Assembly (NCBI RefSeq): GCF_029846715.1
Contig: NZ_JARVWW010000039.1
Location: 1-64,000, forward strand
Direction: 5' to 3'
Length of the DNA stretch: 64,000 bases
Source of the DNA: Bradyrhizobium nivariense
Lineage (GTDB): Bacteria; Pseudomonadota; Alphaproteobacteria; Rhizobiales; Xanthobacteraceae
The position numbers and the translations under genes are program-made. The notes under the pieces are model-generated. The model ran no database searches and was not told the origin of the DNA. It saw only the letters and a program-made list of their open reading frames with translations. Of this stretch, positions 42,173-52,737 are shown piece by piece (position 1 is the stretch's first letter; each line of letters starts with the position of its first letter).

Positions 42173-43207
42173 ATGAACGGACTTTCCGCGAGCCCCCGCG
42201 CCGCGCTGTCGAGCGCGATGACCGATCCGTTCGGGCGGACCATCTCGTATTTGCGCGTGTCCGTCACCGACCGCTGCGACCTGCGCTGCTTCTACTGCAT
42301 GTCGGAAGACATGACGTTCCTGCCCAAGGCGGACCTGCTGACGCTGGAAGAGCTGGACCGGCTCTGCACCGCCTTCATCGCCAAGGGCGTGAAGAAGCTG
42401 CGGCTCACCGGCGGCGAGCCGCTGGTCCGCCGCAACGTGATGACGTTGGTGCGCTCGCTGTCGCGGCATCTTTCGAGCGGCGCGCTGAACGAGCTGACGC
42501 TCACCACCAACGGCACCCAGCTGGCAAAGCATGCCAAGGAGCTCGCCGATTGCGGTGTCCGCCGCATCAACATCTCGCTCGACACGCTCGATCCGAAGAA
42601 ATTTCGCGAGATCACCCGCTGGGGCGAGATCGACAAGGTGCTGGAAGGCATCGAGGCCGCGTGCGCCGCAGGCCTCGCCGTGAAGATCAATGCCGTGGCG
42701 CTGAAGAACCTCAACGAGGACGAACTCCCCGACCTGATGCGCTGGGCTCACGGCAAGGGCATGGGCCTGACGCTGATCGAGGTCATGCCGATGGGCGAGA
42801 TCGGATCGGGCCGCATCGACCAGTATCTGCCGCTGTCGCTGGTGCGCGCGCGGCTCGCCCAGCAATTCACGCTGACGGATCTTGCCGAAAGCACTGGCGG
42901 GCCGGCGCGCTATGTCGGCGTCGCCGAGACCGGCGGCAAGCTCGGCCTCATCACGCCGATGACCCATAATTTTTGCGAATCCTGCAACCGGGTGCGCATC
43001 ACCTGCACGGGAACGCTGCACACCTGCCTCGGCCACGAGGATGCCTCCGATTTGCGCAAACCTCTGCGTGCATCGGACGACGATGCGCTGCTTGCGGATA
43101 CGATCGACCGCGCCATCGGGCTGAAGCCCAAGGGCCACGATTTCATTATCGACCGCCGCCACAACCGCCCCAGCGTCTCCCGGCACATGAGCGTCACCGG
43201 CGGCTAG
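42173..43207 (+). CDS. moaA: GTP 3',8-cyclase MoaA
   Basis: 344 aa. Radical SAM cluster in DRCDLRCFYCM, SAM-binding TGGEPLVRR, and the second C-terminal [4Fe-4S] cluster in FCESCNRVRITCTGTLHTCL; the chain ends RPSVSRHMSVTGG with the essential GG tail. It performs the first step of molybdenum cofactor synthesis from GTP. The other moa genes are not in the window. Confidence 0.97.
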   Translation: MNGLSASPRAALSSAMTDPFGRTISYLRVSVTDRCDLRCFYCMSEDMTFLPKADLLTLEELDRLCTAFIAKGVKKLRLTGGEPLVRRNVMTLVRSLSRHLSSGALNELTLTTNGTQLAKHAKELADCGVRRINISLDTLDPKKFREITRWGEIDKVLEGIEAACAAGLAVKINAVALKNLNEDELPDLMRWAHGKGMGLTLIEVMPMGEIGSGRIDQYLPLSLVRARLAQQFTLTDLAESTGGPARYVGVAETGGKLGLITPMTHNFCESCNRVRITCTGTLHTCLGHEDASDLRKPLRASDDDALLADTIDRAIGLKPKGHDFIIDRRHNRPSVSRHMSVTGG

Positions 43208-43381
43208 CGTCAACTTGCCTCTTCCGGGCGATTTCCCTTAACTATCAACAAACTTCCAATTGACGGACGGCACGCCCGCTGATTTTGTGCGGCTGCCTCA
43301 TGCCTGCGCGGCGAGACAAGCCGAACGCGCCCAAGTCGGCGCAGACAAGACGGCCGAGGCATAAGCGGGGAGGACCTATCT

Positions 43382-43963
43382 TTGACAGCGCTCCTGAAAC
43401 TGAGCGGCGGCATCGACGCGTTTACACGTTGGACGGGCAAGCGCCTGGCCTGGTTGATTTTGGTCGCCGTGATCATCTCGGCGGTCAATGCGATCGTGCG
43501 CAAGACCTTCGACACGTCTTCGAATTCCTGGCTCGAGCTGCAATGGGTGCTGTTCAGCATCGTGTTCCTGCTGTGCTCGTCCTGGACGCTGCTGGACAAC
43601 GAGCACATCCGGATCGACATCGTCAACGCCATGCTGCCGAAGCGGATGCGCAACGTGATCGACCTGGTCGGGCACCTGTTCTTCCTGATACCGCTGACCG
43701 TCGTCATGATCATCACGGGCGTACCGTTCTTCCTGCGTTCGTTCCAGATCAACGAGCAATCAGGCAACGCCGGTGGCTTGCCGCAATGGCCGGCCAAATC
43801 ACTCATCATGATCGGCTTCGCGATGCTGCTCGTTCAGGGCATCTCCGAGTTGATCAAGCGGATCGCCATCATGCGCGGCATGATCCCGGATCCTCACGAG
43901 TCGCAGGTTTCGGCGCTGGAGGCCGAGGTCGAGCACCTCGTCGAAGCGATCGAAAAGAAGTAA
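43382..43963 (+). CDS. dctQ: TRAP transporter small permease (DctQ-type)
   Basis: 193 aa with four membrane helices (about 20-38, 55-70, 95-118, 140-160), including WLELQWVLFSIVFLLCSSW and NEHIRIDIVNAML, typical of DctQ. A TTG start is used, with GGGGAGGA 8-10 nt upstream. It pairs with the large permease 28 bp downstream. No binding-protein gene is adjacent. Confidence 0.9.
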   Translation: MTALLKLSGGIDAFTRWTGKRLAWLILVAVIISAVNAIVRKTFDTSSNSWLELQWVLFSIVFLLCSSWTLLDNEHIRIDIVNAMLPKRMRNVIDLVGHLFFLIPLTVVMIITGVPFFLRSFQINEQSGNAGGLPQWPAKSLIMIGFAMLLVQGISELIKRIAIMRGMIPDPHESQVSALEAEVEHLVEAIEKK

Positions 43964-43991
43964 TCGGCGAGCGGCTTCGTAGGGGGATTCA

Positions 43992-45647
43992 ATGACCGCG
44001 TTTATTATCGCCAATATGGCACCGATCATGTTTGCGGCGCTGGTGGTCGTACTGCTGCTCGGCTACCCGGCGGCATTTTCGCTCGGCGCCGTGGGGCTGT
44101 TCTTCGCCGTGATCGGCATCCAGCTCGGCCAATTCCATCCGGATTTCCTGCAGGCTCTGCCCGAGCGCGTCTACGGCGTGATGAACAACGACACGCTGCT
44201 TGCGATTCCGTTTTTCACTTTCATGGGACTGGTGCTCGAGCGCTCCGGCATGGCCGAAGACCTGCTCGACACCATCGGCCAATTGTTCGGCACGATCCGC
44301 GGCGGCCTTGCCTATGCCGTCGTCTTCGTCGGCGCGCTGCTCGCGGCAACCACCGGTGTGGTCGCGGCATCGGTGATCTCCATGGGGCTGATCTCCCTCC
44401 CGATCATGCTGCGCTATGGCTACGACCGCCGGGTCGCGACCGGCATCATCGCCGCGTCTGGCACGCTGGCCCAGATCATTCCTCCCTCGCTCGTTCTCAT
44501 CGTGATGGCCGATCAGCTCGGCAAGTCGGTCGGCGACATGTACGAGGGCGCATTCATTCCGGGCCTCGTGCTCGCAGGCCTGTATGCGGGATATGCCTTT
44601 CTGGTCAGCCTGATCTTCCCGAAGGCGGTGCCGGGCCTGCCAAAGGAAGCGATCGGCTTCCGCGAGGAAAGCGGCAGCCGTGGCCTGCCTTCGCTCGGCG
44701 TGCTGTTCCTCGCAAGCTGCGCGTTCGGATGGCTCATGATGCGGAATTCGGACACGCATGGCGCCGATTTTGTGGTGCTGAGCATGTTCTTCGGCATCCT
44801 GTTCGCGTTTGCCGTCGCAGTCGTGAACTGGATCGTCGACAAGCTCACTGGCTTCCGTTTCCTCTCGAAGATGGCGCAGCAGACCACCTTCGTGATGGTG
44901 CCGCCGCTGTTCCTGATCTTCCTGGTCCTGGGGACGATCTTCATCGGCATCGCCACTCCGACGGAAGGCGGCGCGATGGGCGCAGCCGGCGCCCTCATTC
45001 TCGGCGCGGCGAAGCGGCGGCTGACCTGGGACCTGGTCCGCCAGGCCACCGAGGCGACGGCAAAGCTTTCGGCCTTCGTCGTCTTCATCCTGGTCGGTGC
45101 CCGCGTGTTCTCGCTCACTTTCTACGGCGTCAGCGGCCATGTCTGGGTCGAGCACCTGCTGACCTCCCTGCCCGGCGGCCAGATCGGCTTCCTGATCTTC
45201 GTCAACGCCTTCGTCTTCATCCTGGCGTTCTTCCTCGATTTCTTCGAGCTCGCCTTCATCGTGATCCCGCTGCTCGGGCCGGCTGCCGAGCATCTCGGCA
45301 TCGACCTGATCTGGTTCGGCGTCATCCTCGGCGTCAACATGCAGACCTCGTTCATGCATCCGCCGTTCGGATTTGCGCTGTTCTATTTGCGCTCGGTCGC
45401 GCCGAAGGAGCGTTACACCGATCGTGTCACCGGCAAGAGGATGGATCCGGTCACGACGGGACAGATCTATTGGGGCGCGGTGCCGTTCGTGGTCATCCAG
45501 GTCATCATGGTGCTGCTCGTGATCATGTTCCCGTCGATGGTGATGCACTACAAGGGCGTACAGTCCACCGTCGATCCCAACAGCATCAAGATCGAAATTC
45601 CGCAGATCGACCTGCCGCCGCTCGATTTCGGCCAGCCCAAGCAGTAG
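43992..45647 (+). CDS. dctM: TRAP transporter large permease (DctM-type, extended)
   Basis: 551 aa, longer than the common 425-440 aa DctM. Segments include PAAFSLGAVGLFFAVIGIQL, FFTFMGLVLERSGMAEDLLD, GALLAATTGVVAASVISMGL and PTEGGAMGAAGALILGAA, and the C-terminal half has the FDFFELAFIVIPLLGPAA type helix. The extended form is found in the TRAP subgroup linked to 2-oxo acid/mannitol/chloroaromatic-type binding proteins. It agrees with the TakP-like proteins encoded at 51.5-53.8 kb. Confidence 0.92.
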   Translation: MTAFIIANMAPIMFAALVVVLLLGYPAAFSLGAVGLFFAVIGIQLGQFHPDFLQALPERVYGVMNNDTLLAIPFFTFMGLVLERSGMAEDLLDTIGQLFGTIRGGLAYAVVFVGALLAATTGVVAASVISMGLISLPIMLRYGYDRRVATGIIAASGTLAQIIPPSLVLIVMADQLGKSVGDMYEGAFIPGLVLAGLYAGYAFLVSLIFPKAVPGLPKEAIGFREESGSRGLPSLGVLFLASCAFGWLMMRNSDTHGADFVVLSMFFGILFAFAVAVVNWIVDKLTGFRFLSKMAQQTTFVMVPPLFLIFLVLGTIFIGIATPTEGGAMGAAGALILGAAKRRLTWDLVRQATEATAKLSAFVVFILVGARVFSLTFYGVSGHVWVEHLLTSLPGGQIGFLIFVNAFVFILAFFLDFFELAFIVIPLLGPAAEHLGIDLIWFGVILGVNMQTSFMHPPFGFALFYLRSVAPKERYTDRVTGKRMDPVTTGQIYWGAVPFVVIQVIMVLLVIMFPSMVMHYKGVQSTVDPNSIKIEIPQIDLPPLDFGQPKQ

Positions 45648-45669
45648 CTGGCGCGGTTCCCGCTGCCCG

Positions 45670-45751
45670 CTTCTCCCTTGTCGGAGAAGGTGCCATAGGC
45701 GGCCTTCGGCCGCCGTTCTCAAGAACGCCGAAGCGGAGCTTCGGCTATGGC
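45670..45751. repeat. Nested hairpin cluster after dctM
   Basis: Hairpins 45670-45690 (cttctccc/ggagaag), 45698-45714 (ggcggcc-ttc-ggccgcc) and 45728-45744 (ccgaagc-gga-gcttcgg). The last two are enclosed by gccatag (45692-45698) and ctatggc (45745-45751). It looks like a folded repeat element and may also terminate the permease operon. Confidence 0.7.
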
Positions 45752-45841
45752 GACGCCGCGCACGATCGAGAGCCGGCCGGCGTGACAAGCGCTGGAAACG
45801 CAGGCATACCGGGCCATCCTCCAACCCAGGGACCGCCGCGC

Positions 45842-47143
45842 ATGTTCCGATCGCACTCTGCTCCGTCGTTCGCCGGTTCGTTGCTCGCCTCGTTCTGGCT
45901 CGCAAGCGCCGCAACGATGGCGCATGCCGAGCCCAATGCCAATGTCGTGGCCGACGTCCATGCGCTGGCGCAAAAGGAGCAGCAGCCGCTGCTCGACACG
46001 CTGCGCGATCTCGTCAGCATCGAATCCGGCAGCAAGGATTTCGAAGGTCTGAACGAGATCGCCGAGCGTGTTGCCGGCCAGCTCAAGCACCTCGGCGGAG
46101 CGGTGGAGATCCTGCAACCCACCGACGTCTACCGCCTCGACGACACGCCCGAGAAGATCGGCCCGGCCGTGCACGCCGTCTTCAAGGGCACCGGCAGCAA
46201 GAAGATCATGCTGATCGCCCACATGGACACGGTCTACCTGAAGGGCATGCTGAAGGACCAGCCGTTCCGCATCGACGGCGACAAGGCCTACGGCCTCGGC
46301 ATTGCCGACGACAAGCAGGGCGTCGCGCTGATCCTCCATACCGTGGCGATGCTGCAGAAGCTCAACTTCAAGGACTACGGCACGCTCACGGTGCTCACCA
46401 ATGGCGACGAGGAGATCTCCTCGCCCGGCTGGCGCGGCACCATCACCAAGTTCGCCTCGGATCAGGACGTGGTGTTCTCGTTTGAAGGCGGCGGCACCGA
46501 CGGCACGCTGCGGCTGGCCACCAGCGGCATCGGCTCGGCCTATCTCACGGTGCAGGGCAAGTCGTCGCATGCGGGCGCACGGCCCGAGGGCGGCGTTAAC
46601 GCGCTGTACGAGCTCTCGCATCAGGTGCTGCAGATGAAGGACCTATCCAAACCCGAGCAGGGCCTGAAACTGAACTGGACGGTCTCCAAGGCCGGCACCA
46701 ACCGCAACGTGATCCCCGCCGACGCCACGGCCCAGGCCGATGCACGCGCGCTCAAGGTGGCGGATTTCGACGAGCTGGAGAAGGCGCTCCAGAACAAGAT
46801 CAAGAATCACCTGCTGCCCGAGTCCAAGGTCGACTTGAAATTCGAGGTGCGCCGCCCGCCGCTCGAGGCCAACGACGCCTCGCGCCGCGTGGCAGCTTAC
46901 GGCAAGACGATCTATGGGGAGCTCGGACTGCCCCTCAAGGTCGACGAGAAGGCGACCGGCGGCGGCACCGACGCTGCGTTTGCAGCGCTGAAGACCAGCG
47001 GCGCCGTGGTGGAGGGCATGGGCCTGTCGGGCTTCGGCGCGCATTCCAACGATGCCGAATATGTGCAGCTCAACAGCATCGTGCCGCGTCTTTACCTGGC
47101 CACGCGCATGATCATCGACCTGTCCACCGGCAAGCTGAAATAG
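45842..47143 (+). CDS. Secreted M20 metallopeptidase (glutamate carboxypeptidase-like)
   Basis: 433 aa. Signal peptide (AGSLLASFWLASAATMAHAE). Two-zinc ligands: LIAHMDTVY, GLGIADDKQG, TNGDEEISSPG and the final GAHSNDAEY; dimerisation/lid segment QGKSSHAGARPEGGVNALYE. Resembles CPG2-type exopeptidases that remove C-terminal glutamate. AGGGA precedes the ATG. It lies after the TRAP operon on the same strand but is separated by the repeat cluster. Confidence 0.9.
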   Translation: MFRSHSAPSFAGSLLASFWLASAATMAHAEPNANVVADVHALAQKEQQPLLDTLRDLVSIESGSKDFEGLNEIAERVAGQLKHLGGAVEILQPTDVYRLDDTPEKIGPAVHAVFKGTGSKKIMLIAHMDTVYLKGMLKDQPFRIDGDKAYGLGIADDKQGVALILHTVAMLQKLNFKDYGTLTVLTNGDEEISSPGWRGTITKFASDQDVVFSFEGGGTDGTLRLATSGIGSAYLTVQGKSSHAGARPEGGVNALYELSHQVLQMKDLSKPEQGLKLNWTVSKAGTNRNVIPADATAQADARALKVADFDELEKALQNKIKNHLLPESKVDLKFEVRRPPLEANDASRRVAAYGKTIYGELGLPLKVDEKATGGGTDAAFAALKTSGAVVEGMGLSGFGAHSNDAEYVQLNSIVPRLYLATRMIIDLSTGKLK

Positions 47144-47152
47144 CGCTTTCTT

Positions 47153-47332
47153 CCTTCTCCCCTCATGTCCGCCGAAGCCTTGGCGAAGGGCGGATGTGGG
47201 AGAAGGTGGCGCGAAGCGCCGGATGAGGGGTTGCCTCCGCGCACTCCATTGAGAAATGGACTCGCGGAGAGAAACCCCTCACCCGTCTCGTCGCTATCGC
47301 GACGAGCCACCCTCTCCCACAAGGGGAGAGGG
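47153..47332. repeat. Complex hairpin-rich intergenic repeat
   Basis: Contains paired arms ccttctccc/gggagaagg (47153-47161 with 47198-47206), ggcgc-gaa-gcgcc (47208-47220), ccgcg...cgcgg (47237-47267) with inner tccatt/aatgga, gaggggtt/aacccctc (47225-47232 with 47273-47280), and cctctccc/gggagagg (47311-47332). A dispersed repeat type; its end forms the last codons of the opposing kinase gene. Confidence 0.8.
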
Positions 47333-48736
47333 TGCAGCGTCAGTGCTGCGCCAATTCTTCTCAGCGACCTTTGCTCCCTCCGCCAGCCTGAACCGCAGCG
47401 TAAACTCCGCGCCGCCTCCCGGAAGGTTCTCCACCGCGACCGTCGCCGCGTGATCGTCGGCCACGGCGCGCACGATCGAGAGCCCGAGGCCGGCGCCGTC
47501 GCTGCGCTGGCGGTCGGCGCGCCAGAAGCGCTGGAAGATCAACTCACGCTCGGCTTCCGCGATGCCCGGGCCGCAATCGCGCACCCGCACCGCACCGTCC
47601 TCGCTCACCTCGACATCGACGGAGCTGTCCTTGGCCGTGAACTTGATGGCGTTTTCGGCGAGATTGAAGATCGCGCGCTGGAGCATCTCGGAATTGCCGT
47701 GGATCAGCACCGGCGCGTCGCTGCCCTTGAGGGCGATGTCCTTGTGTTGGGCGAGCGCGAACGGTGCGATCGCGCCGACCACCTCGGCGCAGACGGCGCG
47801 CAAATCCGCGGTCTCGCCGGGATCGAGCACCAGCGTGTCGAGCTCGGCGATCTCCAGCAGTTGGGCGACGATGCGGCTCATGGCTTCGATGTCGGCATGC
47901 AGCGCCTGCCGCGCGGCGCCGTCGTGAAGCGTCTCGATCCGCGTGCGCAGGATTGCGAGCGGCGTGCGCAATTGATGCGCGGCGTCGGCCGTGAACTGCC
48001 GCTGCACGCGAAAGCCGTCCTCGAGGCGATCGAGCGCCTGGTTGACGGCGGTGACGAGCGGCATGATCTCGCGCGGAATCTGCTCGGTCGGCAGGCGGAT
48101 GTCGGTGCGCGCTGGCCCGATATTGCTGGCCTGTTCCGAGGCCTTCCACAGCGGCGCGATCGCGCGACGGAAGATGATGATGTCGGTGGCGAGCAGGATC
48201 AGCAGGATCGGAATGGTGGTCCATCCCACCCGCCGAAAGAAATTCGAGACGATGTCGTCGATGATGACGTCGCGATGCGCGAGGTCCTCCGCGACGCGAA
48301 TTCGTATCACCTTGCCGTCGACAATGCGGGTGACGCCGGCGCCGGAAATCGTCTCGGAGAGCGGCGGCGGCGCGGCCGTGGCAGTGCCGGTCTTGCGGCG
48401 CGACGAGAACAGCAGATGTCCCTCGGCATCGCGAATATCGTATTGGTAGCGACCATAGGCTTCCGAATAGAGGCCCTTGAGACTGTCCGGCAGGTTGAAC
48501 GTCAACAGGCCGTCCGGCTGGGCGACGATGCGCTCGGCAAGCACCTCGGCCTGCGCGCGCATGGCATCCCGGTGCAACTGGTCGATCTCGGAATTGAGCA
48601 GCCAGAACAGCACCAGCGGCAGGAAGATCGCGACCACCGCGACCGCCACGATGTGCAGGAACACGATGCGCCAGATCAGCGATTTGAAGGTCGGCGATCT
48701 CGCATAGATGCCGGCGCGAGATCCGACCTGGGCCAC
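47294..48736 (-). CDS. Two-component sensor histidine kinase (TctE-like)
   Basis: 480 aa. Membrane helices at about 20-45 and 170-190 enclose a periplasmic sensor (TctE/DUF2 type). HAMP-like linker FRRAIAPLWKASEQ, H box QFTADAAHQLRTPLAILR, N box NLAENAIKFTA, G boxes RDCGPGIAEAER and GAGLGLSIV. Starts with GTG one base after the regulator stop codon, so it is the same operon. The last about 13 residues (APSPLVGEGGSSR) are encoded by the intergenic repeat. It probably senses a carboxylate and may control uptake genes nearby. Confidence 0.92.
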   Translation of the reverse strand: MAQVGSRAGIYARSPTFKSLIWRIVFLHIVAVAVVAIFLPLVLFWLLNSEIDQLHRDAMRAQAEVLAERIVAQPDGLLTFNLPDSLKGLYSEAYGRYQYDIRDAEGHLLFSSRRKTGTATAAPPPLSETISGAGVTRIVDGKVIRIRVAEDLAHRDVIIDDIVSNFFRRVGWTTIPILLILLATDIIIFRRAIAPLWKASEQASNIGPARTDIRLPTEQIPREIMPLVTAVNQALDRLEDGFRVQRQFTADAAHQLRTPLAILRTRIETLHDGAARQALHADIEAMSRIVAQLLEIAELDTLVLDPGETADLRAVCAEVVGAIAPFALAQHKDIALKGSDAPVLIHGNSEMLQRAIFNLAENAIKFTAKDSSVDVEVSEDGAVRVRDCGPGIAEAERELIFQRFWRADRQRSDGAGLGLSIVRAVADDHAATVAVENLPGGGAEFTLRFRLAEGAKVAEKNWRSTDAAPSPLVGEGGSSR

Positions 48737-48737
48737 G

Positions 48738-49412
48738 CTACTTCTCCTCGGCCATGAGATAGCCGACGCCGCGGATGGTGTGGATCACGACCTTGGCGCC
48801 GTGCTCCGTGAGCTGCTTGCGCAGCCGCGAGACGTAGACCTCGACCGCATTGGAGGCGACCTCGCCGTCGAGCCCGAAGATGTGGTCCTCGACGTTCTTC
48901 TTCGGCACCACCCGCCCCTGCCGGCGCAGCAAAATCTCAAGCACCGAGGTCTCGCGCGCGGAAATGATGCGCGGCTGGTCGTCGACGAAGATCTGGCGGC
49001 TTTCGGTGTCGTAGACGAGGTTGGCGAGGCGCAGCGAGCGACCGAGCAACTGGCCCGGACGGCGCAAGATCGCCTCCAGCCGCGCCACCAGCTCCTCCAT
49101 CGCGAACGGTTTTGCGAGATAGTCGTCGGCGCCGCTGCGCAGGCCGCTGACGCGATCCTGCAAGCCGCCGCGCGCGGTCAGCACCAGCACCGGCAACGGC
49201 TCCATCTGCCGACGCAGCTCGCGCAGCACCGACAGGCCGTCGCCGTCGGGCAGTCCGAGGTCGAGGATCATCGCGGCATAGCTGACGCTGCTCACCGCCT
49301 CGCGCGCCTCGGCCGCGCTGCCGACGATGTCGCTCTCATAGCCGGCCGCCGACAGCCCGCCGGCAACGAGCCGCGACAGCTCCGCATTGTCCTCGACGAT
49401 CAGTAGACGCAT
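48738..49412 (-). CDS. OmpR-family response regulator (TctD-like)
   Basis: 224 aa. Receiver: VEDNAELS, phospho-Asp in AMILDLGLPDGDG, Thr in VLTARG, Lys in YLAKPFAMEEL. Winged-helix output: SVLEILLRRQGRVVPKKNVE, VYVSRLRKQL and IRGVGYLM. Partner of the downstream kinase. The system resembles TctDE pairs that regulate tricarboxylate uptake; the target genes are not proven. Confidence 0.93.
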   Translation of the reverse strand: MRLLIVEDNAELSRLVAGGLSAAGYESDIVGSAAEAREAVSSVSYAAMILDLGLPDGDGLSVLRELRRQMEPLPVLVLTARGGLQDRVSGLRSGADDYLAKPFAMEELVARLEAILRRPGQLLGRSLRLANLVYDTESRQIFVDDQPRIISARETSVLEILLRRQGRVVPKKNVEDHIFGLDGEVASNAVEVYVSRLRKQLTEHGAKVVIHTIRGVGYLMAEEK

Positions 49413-49760
49413 GGCATTCCCGCCGGATGCTCCGGTGCAAGCACGGCTCGCGCCGCATTTACGATCTCTTCCATCATCCGCACGGTTTCGGCCAGAACAA
49501 AAGCGTCCCGGTTCCGCTTTTAACTCTGTCAGGTTGGTGTAAGCTAGGCAGGCGCGTGCCCATACGGCCGCGCATGTCGGCTCTTGGGCCGCAGGCAGGA
49601 ATCCGCGGCTCGATTAAACGTTATTGCTTCTGACCCAATCTGACATCGAGCGGCCCACGGCTATTCGCCGGAACGTGCCCCCTTTCACACTTGCGATCCG
49701 CCGGTCGCCCGGGGCTTTTTGACCAACGATGAGGCTGTTCTCAAAGAGGAGGAAGCTGCA
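49413..49760. other. Divergent intergenic region
   Basis: 348 bp between the regulator start and the methyltransferase start. It should hold both promoters. I see no gene, repeat or recognisable operator. Confidence 0.5.
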
Positions 49761-50822
49761 ATGCGTGAACCAAACCTTGAAAAGTTGAACGCGCTCGTAG
49801 GAAAGCTGGTCGGCGACCTCGGCATCTCGCTTGGTGGCGCAAGCATACTGCTCGGCGATCGCCTCGGGCTCTACAAGGCGATGGCGGATGGTGCTGTGAT
49901 CACTCCGTCCGAGCTTGCGAAGAAGACCGGCCTGCATGAGCGTTATGTGCGCGAATGGCTGTCCGGGCAGGCCGCTTCCGGATACATCGACTACCATCCC
50001 GAAAGAAATGCGTTCTCACTCTCGGCGGAGCAAGCCATGGCGTTCGCCGAAGAGGGGTCGCCAGCCTTCTTTGCCGGCGCATTCGATGTCGTGCAGTCCA
50101 CCTATCTCGACGAACCCAAAGTCGCCGAAGCGTTTCGAACCGGGAAAGGCGTTGGTTGGCACGAGCATTCGAAGTGTCTTTTCTCTGGCACCGAACGCTT
50201 CTTCAGGCCGGGCTATAACGCCAATCTGGTTTCGAACTGGATTCCGACGCTCGAAGGCGTCGAAGCGAAACTGAAAGCTGGCGCCAGGGTGGCCGATGTC
50301 GGATGCGGCCACGGCACCTCTACGATTGTGATGGCGCAGGCCTACCCCAATTCAGAATTCTTCGGGTTCGATTACCACAAGCCTTCGATTGAACGCGCGA
50401 AGGTCTTGGCGCAAGAAGCAGGAGTTGGAGACCGCATCACGTTCGCGCAGGCCAGTGCCAAGGATTTTCCGGCGAAAGACTATGATCTGGTGGCGTTCTT
50501 CGATTGCCTGCATGACATGGGCGATCCCGTAGGTGCAGGCAAGCATGTCAAGGAAACGCTAGCCAAGGATGGGTCGTGGATGATCGTCGAGCCGTTTGCT
50601 CATGACAATCTCAAGGACAATCTCAACCCGGTCGGATGCATCTTCTATCACGCCTCGACATTCATTTGTACGCCGGCGTCACTGTCTCAGGAAGTGGGCT
50701 TGGGGCTCGGCGCACAGGCGGGTGAAAGCAGATTGCGTCAGGTCGCGACTGAAGCGGGCTTCAGGCGCTTCCGCCGCGCCACCGAGACGCCGTTCAACAT
50801 GATCTTCGAAGTGCGTTCTTGA
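49761..50822 (+). CDS. Class I SAM-dependent methyltransferase with N-terminal winged helix
   Basis: 353 aa. An N-terminal winged-helix dimerisation domain (about 25-110: LGLYKAMADGAVITPSELAK, RYVREWLSGQAASGYIDY) precedes the Rossmann methyltransferase domain (about 165-330) with ADVGCGHGTSTIVMAQ as SAM motif I and VAFFDCLHDMGDP as motif IV. The layout resembles small-molecule O-methyltransferases. AGGAGGAAG lies upstream of the chosen ATG (MREPNLEKL). Substrate unknown. Confidence 0.88.
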   Translation: MREPNLEKLNALVGKLVGDLGISLGGASILLGDRLGLYKAMADGAVITPSELAKKTGLHERYVREWLSGQAASGYIDYHPERNAFSLSAEQAMAFAEEGSPAFFAGAFDVVQSTYLDEPKVAEAFRTGKGVGWHEHSKCLFSGTERFFRPGYNANLVSNWIPTLEGVEAKLKAGARVADVGCGHGTSTIVMAQAYPNSEFFGFDYHKPSIERAKVLAQEAGVGDRITFAQASAKDFPAKDYDLVAFFDCLHDMGDPVGAGKHVKETLAKDGSWMIVEPFAHDNLKDNLNPVGCIFYHASTFICTPASLSQEVGLGLGAQAGESRLRQVATEAGFRRFRRATETPFNMIFEVRS

Positions 50823-50864
50823 CCGATCCGGCCGTTGGCCGGGTCCTAACAAGCCGCCGCGCGC

Positions 50865-51074
50865 TCATGGACAGATGCCCCTGGCGTCGCGGCCACGCCG
50901 TTGATCCAGGTCCAGCATCACCCAGCAGCCTGAGGCGGCTCCGAGTTCGTGAACGAGCAGCGACGTGACGTTGCATTGCCCTGCCGCCGGATTGTTCGCG
51001 GTCCACTGGCTGGCAGTCGACAACGACCAGGCCTTGCGCAGCGCGCGTTGGACTTCGTCAGGGCCGAAGCTCAT
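50865..51074 (-). pseudogene. Truncated YunG-like protein
   Basis: Reads MSFGPDEVQRALRKAWSLST, then ASQWTANNPAAGQCNVTSLL and VHE, a stretch I recognise from YunG-family proteins (normally about 115-120 aa). After VHE the sequence switches to LGAASGCWVML, unlike the family, and stops at 69 aa. The rest of the domain is missing. It is a 3'-truncated gene, possibly after a deletion. Confidence 0.55.
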
Positions 51075-51480
51075 CGCCCCCGGGATCCATGCAAAGGACT
51101 CTCATTTCGGATTATGCGATTATCGCTGTTTGCCACTGTTTTGCCTGACGAGTCAAACGGCTTCGTTGCTCGCAGGATGGGAACAGCGACGTGGCGGCCG
51201 CCCATCGCTCGGCCGGTTTCCGACCCGGCGGTCTCCGTGCGCTTGATCTGGACTCAAAGTTCGCAGTTGACCCAATTGCGCGTTGATCGCGCCTTCCCGC
51301 TCGAACTATCCCCGACGTATCAAGCCGTTAGCCGCCTTCACGGCGCCTCATGCCCTCACCCCTCGTCTACTGTGCATGGGGTTGTTTTCCAGATTTTTTT
51401 TTGTGAGCCCCCGAGCCCGGTCGCAAAACCAAAGGCCCCGGCCTTTCGCACCGGGGCCTTGCATTCGCGATGTGGCGCGA
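51075..51480. other. Gap between the yunG remnant and the first TRAP binding protein
   Basis: 406 bp. No convincing gene. It ends in the terminator hairpin of the binding-protein gene (51432-51460) and contains a T-rich run (around 51393-51401). Confidence 0.55.
51432..51460 (-). terminator. Hairpin terminator downstream of the first TRAP binding-protein gene
   Basis: aaggccccgg (51432-51441) pairs with ccggggcctt (51451-51460) over a 9-nt loop, 20 bp past the stop codon on the minus strand, followed by TGGTTTTGC on that strand. A good intrinsic-terminator candidate. Confidence 0.75.
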
Positions 51481-52569
<1,089 letters not shown>

Positions 52570-52676
52570 GATGTCCTACCCTGATGGATTGTGATTTTGA
52601 GCCTTCTTGCCGAGGCTTGGGATCGAGCATGGAACATCGCGTTGCCGATTTCCATCGTGATCGCACTGCGGCAAAG

Positions 52677-52709
52677 AAAAAGCCCGGCCTCCTGAGGAGG
52701 TCGGGCTTT
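52677..52709 (-). terminator. Intrinsic terminator after the second TRAP binding-protein gene
   Basis: On the minus strand aaagcccgacctcct/aggaggccgggcttt forms a strong stem followed by TTTT. It lies 28 bp past the stop codon of copy 2 and separates it from copy 1. Confidence 0.85.
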
Positions 52710-52737
52710 CCCGTTCTCGACTTTGGTCTTAAGACGA

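Noticed and set aside
43989..45914. 641 aa minus-strand ORF
   Set aside because: Antisense of dctM; His/Asp/Arg-rich and lacks any recognised fold.
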